This document shows positions 49,744-60,963 of a DNA stretch of 64,000 bases, piece after piece. Below the pieces are notes generated by a model. It ran no database searches. It saw only the letters and a program-made list of their open reading frames with translations, and had not been told where the DNA came from. Position 1 is the stretch's first letter. Every line of letters begins with the position of its first letter. Position numbers and translations under genes: made by a program. The DNA lies in assembly GCA_019722365.1 (NCBI GenBank), contig JADFUC010000297.1, forward strand, positions 248,001 through 312,000. Reading direction: 5' to 3'. The DNA is from Lithospermum erythrorhizon (taxonomy: Eukaryota > Streptophyta > Magnoliopsida > Boraginales > Boraginaceae).

Positions 49744-50940
49744 TTTTCACTCTCAAAAAACAACCACGTATTCAACAACACTCGTATCCTTTGGCCCATT
49801 CAACTTAATCTAGTCTTAGTTGTGGGCCATTTTAACAACTGAAGCCTAGTGGTTTTTTTCGGTAGTTATTTTAACGAAATTGGATATTATAAATTATTTA
49901 GATTATTGATTTGTCTGAGTTAGATAATTAATTAGTGTTTTGAGTTATTATAGACACTTTTATTGTTGTATTTTCGTTGGTGATGAAATTTATCTTATAG
50001 GATTAATCAAATCAAATTAATTTTTCTATGGAATTTTCATTGTGAAGTTTGTGGTGTATAAGAAAAGATGGTTGATACAACATGAACATGTGACATTTTG
50101 TGGGTGGGGTATTGATGAATAATTTTTCTTTGAACACTAAATTACACATTGAACCACTGTTTTACCTATTTCCACGGTAAGTTGACACAACACACGGTTA
50201 AAGCCTCGACGAACGCACGAAACACCCACTTGTTTTTGTGTTTTTAGGCATAAAATTTAATGGGCACATAGTATTATCCTTGAACCACTCATTTGAAATT
50301 AATTCTCATTCAATCTGACAAAAATAAAGATAAGTGATAAGTCATTGATGATTTTAAATTAATTTCAATTATGTATTTTAGTTCTATACGTTGATCTGTT
50401 CCAGCATGGAATGGCTGCTGATTAGTCAATCAATGATGTGGGAGGTTATCAGAGATATTAATGCCGGACAGTCAGTAATGCCATCTAGCAGTAAGGGCAT
50501 GGTCAGTCTTGCATGACAGCAGAAGCGCGGCCTTGGATTATTGTGATTAATTGCAGCGGGGGCGCGATGTCGGCGAGATGTCTTATAAATGGACAACGTC
50601 ATGTTAGTTCATGTATTCTCAGCAATGAGCGAACAAATACAGTGGACGTAAATTAAACTCATCATCATTAAGAAGAAAAAGAATGGCAACAAAAGCAGCA
50701 AATAAACCCCATTAATATTGCTTCTCTATAACAATATGCATGGTGTTTAGTTTTCTTTTCTCTATTGATAACTTGCCATTCATCACACCACTTATTATTT
50801 TTGTTATTCTCTTATCTAATTAAAAACAAGATGGTAACATTTCAGCATTTAATTTGTAACAATTGCCGATCAAAGAAGAAGATGACAATTAGCAATATAT
50901 ATATATATATATATGCTTCATTCTTTGGCTTTGGTGTTAG
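49744..50940. other. Short intergenic region between SOC1 and SAP18
   Basis: It contains SAP18 upstream DNA and SOC1 3' flank. The moderately GC-rich part at 50400-50640 shows no coding frame or family motif. No AGL6-type MADS gene is here, although Arabidopsis has one between these two genes. Confidence 0.55.
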
Positions 50941-52499
50941 CTATGTATTAGGCAGACGCTTAGTTCTGTGTTCAGGCAATCCTATGAACAATCCTGTTTC
51001 GACATCGTCAGTGATTTCACTACACTCTGCATTTGTTGTTGTTTCTCTTTCTTCCTCTGACGCTTGCCCACCAAATTGATTTCCACACTTTACACAAATG
51101 ATATTTTTCAACAAAACTCAACGCACTTTTGAAGAAAAAAATCAATCAACTAATTTGGATTATTTTCAAAATATCTACATATATGTATATGAAAATATTA
51201 GATATTAAAATTAAAATATAGATCTACTCTAAAATAATGATATACTCCGTACTAAATAAATTCTTTTAATTTACTAAATGAAAGATGGAAACAATTACCT
51301 TTTCTAATAGCACAGTATTTTCAGCACAAAGGAGTTTCTCCTGCATTTGGATACAATTAATAGGATATCAACATTATCAATTTGAAGCATATGCTAGTGT
51401 TACCAAATATTCACTCTGATCTACTAGATAAATGAAGAGGTATGGAGATTACCTTCTCCTTTAATTTCTCTATTTGTTCCTGGAAAACTTGCATCTGCAA
51501 AAGAGCACAAATAAACAACAATTAGACTCAAATATCTTCCTTCATTGACAAACCAATAAAAGAGTTAATTGTCAATCAACTCTCGTGTACATCCTAACGA
51601 TCAAAGACTAAATATGCAACACTATATATCAGTAATTGAGACCAAACTGTAACTCGATCGATCACAGTTACATTTACCAAAGTACCGAGTAACAATTAAA
51701 TCCCAATAAAACACGTTCGGAGTACTATGTATACTACTACACCAGAATAATGGATGCAAACCTTTCTTGCTCGGATTTTGCTTACACCCCGGTCTAGTTG
51801 TCTCTCCATCTCATGTAGTTCTTCGAATGTGCATGTCGATAACCCTTCTCCCAAGAGTTTCCTAATAATGTGAATTTATTTACAAAAAATTCCATTACTG
51901 AACCATAGTTTGAGTTATATGTATTCTTTTATTTATTCACTTACCTTGTTGAGAATTTAAAGATTTACTGAATAAATTAGCAAAAAACGGAGTATTATAT
52001 CTATGTTACATTGTGACGGACCTTTTTGCATTTTCCAGCTGCTCTATTTTCTTCATCAAGCTTGATGCTTCGTGCTTTAGATGCTGAAATAGTTCAAGAA
52101 ATTTAAAATAAGTTGGTTTATTTAATTGAGACCTTGATATATATGAATTGAAGTACTATAATGACTATTTTGCACCAACGTAAACTTCTGGGTTGACTAA
52201 TAAATATCGAGTTTGTCAAACTCTGCGAACCTGTTTGTGCTAATGATTTTGTAAATCAATTATTATTTCAAAAAAGATTAATTATTTTGCTGAAAATATT
52301 TTCCAGTTAGAGATGGGTAGTAGATATAGAAATGTTTGTCATTTATTTACTGATCAGTTAGATTACTATATATGGAGTCACCTGCATATTTTGTTCATTA
52401 GGAGGAATGTTGATTTGGACATCTCTCATGTGCTTTCGATAACGTTCAATGGTCTCCTGCATGCTGTTCAAGTATAAATCCAATTAACAAAAGTTATTA

Positions 52500-52547
<48 letters not shown>

Positions 52548-55140
52548 GTTTTCGTTATCTCCACACCCTATGTAATATATATCCGTATACAGTATTATTG
52601 CATATATTGTTAGATTACTTTACGCTATTCATCTAAACACTCTGGATTATATCAATATATGTTATCGATCATATCAAATCACAATAATAGATATTATCCA
52701 TGCTTAACTAACTCCTTAATAAAAGGAGAATGTTCAACATTGTTTTCAAGTGCTCTTTTTTAGCTCTTATTTGGAGGAAGGTGTTGCTCTATCTTGGTGA
52801 ATATCGTGCGCCTGAGGAATGGAGCAAGGAGATTAGTTGGGTCCTGGGGAAAGGCATGGGGAAGACTTTCTAGAAAGCAAGCTCAATAGTTGTGCTATTT
52901 CTTTCTGTTAATACTACATTTGGATTGCAAGGAACAAAATGCTATTTGATGAAGAGCAACAGGAAGCAGATAAAGTGGCTGCAAATTGTATAAGAGGTAT
53001 AAGAGATAGAATCAATAGTTGGAGAGGGATTGATAGGAGTAAAAAGAATTGGAATACTTGTATAGAATGGGATTTAGCATTGCTATTTTTGACAAAAAAT
53101 AGCCCTATCTTTGTAATTTACATACTAATCAATAAAAATCGTAATAAGTTGATAGGATATGTTTTAATTTCTCATTTGTCATCGAAATATATTGGAACTT
53201 AATCAAAGCTAAGCACTTCCGATCCAATTATTAACGTATCAAAACTACTCACATCTATCATTGGTTAACAAAATACTTCTTCCATTCATATTTTGTTAAG
53301 CATCGACGTCATTGATATCATCGGGGTGTTTTAATCAAATTTAACAAGAGTGAAACATATAAATTTATTAGTGTTATAATGCACATGCCCTTAGTTTAAC
53401 AGTTAGTGATACACACGTTTTGATGTAAATAAATTTTTGTATTAATTATATGTTGATGGAAGGGAGTAATTAAGGGACCAAACGAGAGATTAATATATAA
53501 GGCTACTAAGATTATCAATTGCATTGTGCCTCATAAATTAGGTTAAAATATTTTCCTTTTTCAACAGGTAACAAGAATATATACCTTTGAAAGAAAGTAA
53601 CAACTCTAGCAAATCAAGTTTTGATCTAAAGTAGTCGTCTGTTTCCTTTCCTCTTCTCCTCCTTTTAATTGTATGTGTGTTTGAAGACATGGAAGCATAA
53701 TACTACTCATTAAGGGGAATCAATTAAATAAGAACATGTCAAAAAAGTATTAGTTCTTGATTTATGGGACAGTGTGGAGGAAATTGTTAGTGCAAGCACA
53801 TGGCAAGCCTCGCACAGAACAATAAGCTAAGTATAGTAACACACAAAAGCGGAAAATACATTTCAAGAAGTATATTATCCTTGATAGTACTACAAACTCT
53901 AATTAATTATAGTTTAAGTATTCCCTAATCTTGCTTTGTATGTATAGCAAAGAGATTTGGGAATATGTCCGTACAAGATATTTCTTCAGAAAAATATTCT
54001 GCAGGTGTGATCTGAGGGGAACAACTTGAGCTTATGGCTATTTGAATGGAAACAAGACAGTGAATATACATACATGTTTTAAGTACAAAGCTTGACGACT
54101 GGCCTTCAACCTCAAACATGCTTTGTTCAGCACACTTAAATAGATTTCTTCAAAAAAAATTTATTGTATTGATGCACATATTATAAATAATAAAAAATTT
54201 CTAGCGGTTAGAGTGTTCTATATATTGCATGACATGGAAGTGAACAAATTAAAAAAAAAAAACTCCCCAAGGATGTAGCGGTGGTAATTTGTAGGTTTAG
54301 AATTCAGCTTGTACATAAAAATTTAAACATAAATAGCCCTATCTAGAAATCTGAACGAAGTTTCAAGGAAGCTAGGGTTTTAAATTTATGTCTATTTTGC
54401 ATACATATTGGAAAAGATAAAAAAAGAATAGCACTGGTTCACCAAAAAATAATATATTTTTTCACTCTTATTATTGGTTCACTGTTTGATTGTACTATTT
54501 ATTTTTCCAATTTATTTATTTAACATTTTCCAGTACAAATAAAGAACTTATTGGCCTACTTCTTCAAGATTCATAGTACCTCTGGGCTCTCTACCATGTT
54601 ATAGGTGTTATTTCTAACACCTTATTGTTGGTGTACCCCTTTGGGTCCTTTGGACCTATGTATTTGTTTCATCCGGGTAATTTTCAAAAAAAAAAAAGCT
54701 TGTATATAATAAGCCAGTAATAAATATATATTTCAAGATACCATACAAATTAGATGGATGTTATTATGTATATATAATTAGATTGAATATGTAATTAACA
54801 AGATCCTTTATGGTCCTTAATAACCCTTCATTATTTCAAGAGAGACTAGGTCTATATATATACAGTATTTCAAGTAGTTAAGAAAGAATGAAGAAATCAA
54901 GATTTCATGAGATGTAAAATAGACTACAAGTATCATAATAATTCAAGAAAATACTTACTTAGGACTAGCAAACTCATAGAGCTTTCCTCTTGGAGAGAAA
55001 ATGAGAAGACCTACTTCAGCATCACAAAGAACTGAGAGCTCAAACGCCTTCTTGAGAAGTCCATTTCTACGTTTGGCAAAAGTCACTTGCCTGCTTGTAG
55101 CGTTTTCAATACGCCTCAACTGTGTCTTCCCTCTAACCAT
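50941..55140 (-). CDS. SOC1: SOC1/TM3-type MIKC MADS-box factor, 7 coding exons, 218 aa
   Basis: This is a nuclear transcription factor of the SOC1 group, which integrates photoperiod, vernalization and gibberellin signals to promote flowering. Minus-strand exons are 55140-54959, 52463-52382, 52083-52022, 51861-51762, 51494-51453, 51340-51299 and 51087-50941; phases agree and the sum is 657 nt. The MADS domain is 1-60 ([18 protein letters not shown], then [20 protein letters not shown]). The K domain is about 88-165, with [17 protein letters not shown]. The C-terminus has the SOC1 motif as [10 protein letters not shown] at 199-208. Residue 22 is Ala in TFAKRR, where almost all MADS proteins of the group have Ser. 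EVGLLIFS replaces the common EVALIIFS. Intron 1 is 2.5 kb and holds a LINE relic and an AT microsatellite. AGL42/71/72-like paralogues are the alternative. Confidence 0.93.
52502..52545. repeat. AT dinucleotide microsatellite near SOC1 exon 2 acceptor
   Basis: An unbroken AT run of about 43 bp ends about 40 bp upstream (gene sense) of the exon 2 acceptor at 52464. Confidence 0.92.
52740..53200 (+). mobile_element. LINE reverse-transcriptase 3' relic in SOC1 intron 1
   Basis: Read on the plus strand, antisense to SOC1, the sequence encodes a broken frame containing [19 protein letters not shown], then a stop and shift, then [18 protein letters not shown]. It matches the C-terminal zinc-binding end of plant LINE reverse transcriptases, which typically have a W-x-x-x-RN-x-x-x-F pattern. 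It is truncated at its 5' end, as usual for LINEs, and dead. Confidence 0.65.
54550..54699 (+). mobile_element. Possible retroposon tail ending in an A tract
   Basis: Non-AT-rich text, including CTCTGGGCTCTCTACC, CTAACACCTTATTGTTGG and TTTGGGTCCTTTGGACC, runs into a 12-base A tract at about 54688. Such a unique body plus A tail suggests the 3' end of a LINE or SINE. No target duplication was identified. Confidence 0.35.
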
Positions 55141-55940
55141 TTTTCTTTCTAATCATAAATATTATGATCAATTCAATACTAAATTAATAAATAAACATGT
55201 GCTCGACATATAGTTGGATATGATACGATATTTCGATGAACATATTCGAGATCTATCTATCTAGCTATCTATATGAAGTGTGTAACTATATGCAATTTCC
55301 TATTTTATTTCATGAACTGCAAAAACTAATAAGATGGGAAGACGAATTGAGTATGAAAAAGAGGGCAATGATGATGATGATGAATAGATAAATGAAAGAG
55401 AGGCTTACAAATTTGGCAATAAAGATGTGAAAGCTTTTATTTAGGTGCAGATGGACTTGCAAGTTAGCCTGAAATGGGAACAAATAAATCTGAGCTATGT
55501 ATTATAAGCAACCTCTCTTAGAGATGACCTAAAATATAATGCTGAAGACAAACTATAGTTTGATCTTATCTCAATTAAAATATAAAACTTTTGGTTTTTA
55601 GGTATTAAAACTTTGATCAAATTCTAATAATTAGTTAATTATATGATGAAAATTTGTAAAAATTTAATTTTATGAAAATATATATAAAGACAAATTTATT
55701 AATGTCAATTTTATATTTTTTAAACTAAAGAATAAGAAAATTAATTGATGGTAGAAATTGAAAAGCATGAAAAACAAAATTATTCATAACTTGAATTGGA
55801 GGTACTATTAAAGTTATATGGCAGGTGTGCGATTGATTGATTCTTAGTTTTTGCACCTTTCTCTGGTTATATCATTGTAGATATCAAAAATTTATTAAAA
55901 AATAATTAAATTGATTAGGCAATTAATCAAAATTGAGTAA
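55141..55940 (-). promoter_or_regulatory. SOC1 upstream region and leader
   Basis: This is DNA just upstream of the SOC1 start. In this gene group the leader often has its own intron; GCTTAC at about 55410 (GTAAGC on the minus strand) could be a donor of such an intron. No strict CArG box (CC, six A/T, GG) was noticed by eye. The rest is AT-rich. Confidence 0.3.
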
Positions 55941-57900
55941 AGATTAAAACCACTAAAAATGTCCGTAGGTGATTAGGGGTTCTCGATTAAATCCTAAATT
56001 CAAATCAAACTGAGCGAAGAGCGAGGTTCTCGGAAGTAAAGCCCACAGGTTAATCAGTAAAAAATGAGGTTTCGCATTAATTAACCCTAAAGTTGGCAGA
56101 CTCGAAATAGGGTTCCCAAGAAAATAGCCTCGCATTAAATGTCAATTAAAATTAGGGCTCGAAAACCCCTAATTTGCTCGATTAAAATAAGCCATATGGG
56201 GCGTTCGAATGCCACGTGGCTCGAAATGAAGAATCTAAAAACCACGGGTTTTAAAATGAAGACTCCAAAAGTTATGTGGTTCAAAATCGAAATTTCACGA
56301 GAGTGGTGTAATTACAAAATCGGCCTCCGAGTGCGTGTGGTGTAAATCAAGGCTCAAAGGTCGGGATCAATATGAAAATGTTTGACTAGAAAAGAATCCA
56401 GCATGGTATATGAAATAGGCATAAAACACTTTCTTGGAGAAAAGTACTTCCTAAATTATCAGAAGCCGGTCAGAATCTTTGCATAAATTGGCAGTGAATC
56501 GTCCCTGAAATCAAAACACGGCCAATCGAGAAGCAAGCATTTGAGGCCAATCTATAAATAACCCCTCTTGGCCGAAATTTCGCCAACAATTTCACAACAT
56601 TCCACCTGAAAAAAAATACAAAACCCCTGAGGAAAATCTGGAAAAACCTGCAGGAATTTCTCTAAGTTAAATCTTTGGAGGCACATAAAACACCTACTAG
56701 GTGTCTGAAAGAAAACTACAAAGGTGCTTGGCAGGGAATACTTAAATTAAGGATTATTGAACAACGCAATAATTCTTCAAGTTTGATAAATCTTATGAGA
56801 ATCAGGCAGAAAGTTTCTCGAAACGCTTCAAATATTCGAGGATTAAACTCGTATTTGATTATTCAAAAACTTGGATGAACGATAAATTTGCGTTCTGATT
56901 CGTGAATCAGGATATAGAAATACATTAAGCATTCGGGCCACATGTTGGATTCTGGGTAGGAAACACGTTCTTTAAGGCCATATGCAGTTGATCAATTATC
57001 ATCAATAAGGTTGGAGCGTTCCACGCTACATAACGTCGTCAACTGCAATGACAATTTGATAAGTAATGGCGAGAAGTATTGCTTGAAGCTTAAACCAAGT
57101 TCAAGTGATTAAAATCTCACTAAGTCCCAAGCGAGGCCAAATCGGTAAGCACCAGTGAGGCCAAATATCACTAAGTCCCGCGGGTGTATCCTTAAATCAT
57201 TCTACAACCCAGCAGCTGCTTATATATTTAATAGTACAGCAGCAATGACTAACTTGTGATTAACACTATCTTTATCACTCTATCATTTCGAGAAGCTCAG
57301 TCACTATCTCCAAATCATGAAATCATATCGAGGCACTAAGTTCCATCAAAGACAGTGGCCTCTCGAGCCCACATAATCCGCCCCTGAAATGAAGCGCGAA
57401 TCTGAAGTCCAGCTTATCCATTATACCAAATCGCACAACTGATACTCAAAGAAGTCCCAGCACTACAAACACTTGATGCGTCCATCAAGTCTAAAATGGA
57501 CAGATCAAATCAAATACAGTCAGTCATATAAATGAAACCACGAGAATCTGTTGCTAAGGCTCCAGGCTGGGATATATCAATCAGAGGCCCAGCCTCGGAA
57601 GTCCGTAGAGGCCGGGCCTTTCTCAGAATTCAGCTAGGCTTCTATCCAAATCAATCAAATCGAATGTAGTCGAAATCAAATCGAAAGTAAGTCGAAACAC
57701 ATCAGCGAGATGGTCAATTTCCAGGTCAATAGTAAAACATCTACTTAAATCGTCAGTATTTGAAGATGATAGTTTGGAACTGATCGATCCTCTTGATTTG
57801 ATAAGCCTGTCACAACTGAAGGAATTTTCCTCTGCTAGAATTTTATTTACATTTCCTCCATGTAATAATAAAAAATTCTTATGCATTTACAATCATACAA
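55941..57900 (+). mobile_element. Possible LTR or other retroelement remnant, borders not found
   Basis: This block is clearly less AT-rich than its flanks. It has a promoter-like TCTATAAATAACCCC at about 56551 followed by transcript-like sequence, and recurring words such as GAGGCCAAAT and CTAAGTCCC near 57130-57180. No retroelement protein motif and no matched ends were found, so the call rests on composition and the TATA-like site only. Confidence 0.3.
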
Positions 57901-60900
57901 AGGTACTTTCCATTTTGCAATAATACTATTTCTGTGCTTTCCTTATTATCTTTTTATATAGACGACACAGATCAGATACATGTATATTGCATTATTGCTG
58001 TGTATGTATATTTTCTTGATTTTTCTGAGGTTGACTTGCTTGCATTGTACTTCGTATGTGTTTATTTTTTATTACACTATTTATTTAAGGCTTGTATTAA
58101 ACAACTTTTTATGGAGTATATATTATACATACATCTCAATTTAAATATTTAATGTATAGTGAGGTTTGACTAAGCATATGCATACAAATTTAATTTTGAC
58201 ACATTGCTAATAATATAACTAAAACTAATGTTTGCTCTTAAACTAATTTTATTCAAATCTAAACTTATAAACGTTTAGTATATGCGAAGTATTATTTAAT
58301 GTTAAGTAATCATATAATCAACCATATATATTTCAACACATACACAAGATCGAGCAACTAAAAAGAATGAGAAAAATGTAAGCATCGTATTATATATCAT
58401 AGGATAGTACAATAACGAGAGGAAATAGACCAATAGGAAATCGAAACGGTAGTGATGATATTTTTGGTCTTTATTTCCACTCTCAGCTTTGATGAGTGGC
58501 TTTCCTTAAAAGAGCTACCTTTCATGGGTCCACATGGAGGACAGGAGGACTATATTATTTTCTTTGTTTCATATGTTATTGTGGAGTGGGTTAACATTAT
58601 TCTTTTCTTTCTTTTCTTTCTTAATCTGGATATAAACTTTTACCTAAATTGAAACATACAAAGCTATCCATCTATGCTTCTGATTGGGAATCATGACAAG
58701 GAAATTAATATTACCTAATAAATGTCTAATCACAAATTAATATACAGTTGATGATAATATAGGGTAGACAAGACATGTATAATTAATAAACAGTTGATGA
58801 TAATACAGGGTAGACAAGACATGTATGACATCACGTCCACATATTCTTTTTTGGTAACTGATTACTCCGTATTTATTTGATTATGTCTGGAGACAGTTAT
58901 TTACATTTCCAACAATTTTACGTACTAATTTAGAAAGATTTCGCTCAAAATAACTATATTGGTCAAATTAATCAGTGTTAGTGATACTGAAAGTAAAAAC
59001 TAAATTTAATTAATAGTCATACATAACAGCTGATTACTAATAACTATTGTTGCGCTTTTGGCGCCATTTCAGCCAGTAAAAAGAAATGAGAATCTTTAAA
59101 TGCCAGCACTATCGTTTAAATGCGGTGTGGGTTAGTGGTTGAGTATCGGGATACCGTATTAAAATGGTTTAAATGGCTTGCGGGTGCGCGTCCGCGGTCG
59201 TTTCACCGATGAAATTAGGGAGAGGGCGCCGAAGGGCCTTTGATTTCGCACTTTCCTAATAACTCTTTGCTGGTGCCCAACTGTAATTCTTACACAAAAC
59301 TAATTATCGATTTTTTTATCTGGATATATTCTATACTGAAGCTTGAAATGTAACATTCGATGAACGTTGTCAATGTTAAGACTTGAGAGTTGAGACCTAA
59401 TTATTTAGTGACCCTATATTAACGAAGAACGTGGTTAGATGTTTTAGCAATGTAAAGAAATGATACTCTTATTAGGATGGATATAGTAAGGAACTGCAAA
59501 TTTCTTGGTGCTCTATACATACTGTAATATAAGTTGTAACTTATTTTGTAGAAACTAATTGTGCATTTGTGCCAACAGACAAACAAATTTATTTAATCTC
59601 GTTTTGATAGAGAACTTAAAGACATACTTTTAATTACTACATCACTACATATATTATATGCAACTGGTCCCGGAGAGATGAAGTGTGCCTAATGCAATTT
59701 TATCTATACGTTCAGCAGGTGAATTGAAGATGCACTAAATAAAAAAGTACAAATGGCTATTAACCTGATTCTCAAGACAAATTTGCTTTATCTTAGCACT
59801 CTAAACAATAAGTATTTGTTGATCCAAGCAAATGAATATGTGTTTTTAATCGTTTTAATTCTAAAATTTAGCGTGAACACCTGTCAGAGATTGGTGGGTT
59901 ATGTCTTTTATGTTAACAATACAAGCTCTTTTAAGTTTTATAGTGTACATGTTCGAGATAAAGCTGGCAGATCATGTCTTTTACATCACTAACTCATATT
60001 TATCTAGAAGAATAATGTGTTTCTCAGTTATTTTTGTTAATTTAAGCTATAACCCCATAAGCTTCAATAGCATAGTCTTCCTTCATCGAGATATTTATAA
60101 TGCAATTGGATTGCCTTTATTTATTTTCTTCCCTAAAGATGTGATTGACAAAGCCTTTTTTATGTGGTTGTGAAATTCAATTTAACAAGTAATTCGCCAG
60201 TTTAATAGAAGACTTTTTAGAATTCAGCGCGTATATTAAAATAGTTATAATATTAAAATATTAATAAATAACAGTGTAAGTTATTCTTGCATGCAAATGA
60301 ATCAATAGAAAATGTTATTTGAGTTGGCCAAAATCTAGTAGCTTTTAAACATTAATTTTTACATTAAAATTACAGGGCGGCAATGATTTGAAAAATTCTT
60401 TAAAAGGTCTTTTATTGCTTATGAAATGGAGAGAATGCAAGTTAATTTAGGGACCACTTTGGGCGTGCACTGCTCTTGTTATAATTTTCGAACTGTTTAC
60501 TCTTTCGATGTGTGTTGAATACGTTGTAATATAATACGGAGTAATAATTTATATAAATAAATAAAGAAGCATTAATATAAATGAGAGAAAATGCAATCTC
60601 TAGAAGCCAAGAACTACAAGTTATATATGCTACATAGCATTTTGACCAGCTTTCTGTTCTATTCATTGTTCAGCATACAATTTTGCCTTCAGAATGAAGA
60701 AACAAAAATCAGTAGAAGAATTATAGAATAGTATACAAGATCTCTGATACACCTATGATACAGAATGACTCATAGTTCGAACTACGAGTGTAGTCGTAAT
60801 ATGGTTGGCTATCATTTTTATCACACTTTAAATAGAGCGTCCAAAAATACAAGCGCACAAACTTGCAAAACGTCTCCCCTTATGCTTACTCCTTTTCCGG

Positions 60901-60963
60901 GATCAGTCTGGGGTATGTATGTGTGGCTCGCAATTACATAACTGTCGACTAAATGCAGCATTG
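57901..60963. other. Intergenic region between LPEAT2 and SOC1
   Basis: No gene is recognised. Content includes a 46-bp tandem duplication and a short GC-richer patch at 59050-59270 with GGCGCC words. LPEAT2 3' UTR is presumably at the right edge. Confidence 0.45.
58738..58829. repeat. 46-bp tandem duplication
   Basis: CAGTTGATGATAATATAGGG, followed by TAGACAAGACATGTAT, at about 58745 recurs at about 58791 with one T/C difference in the shared core. Confidence 0.9.
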
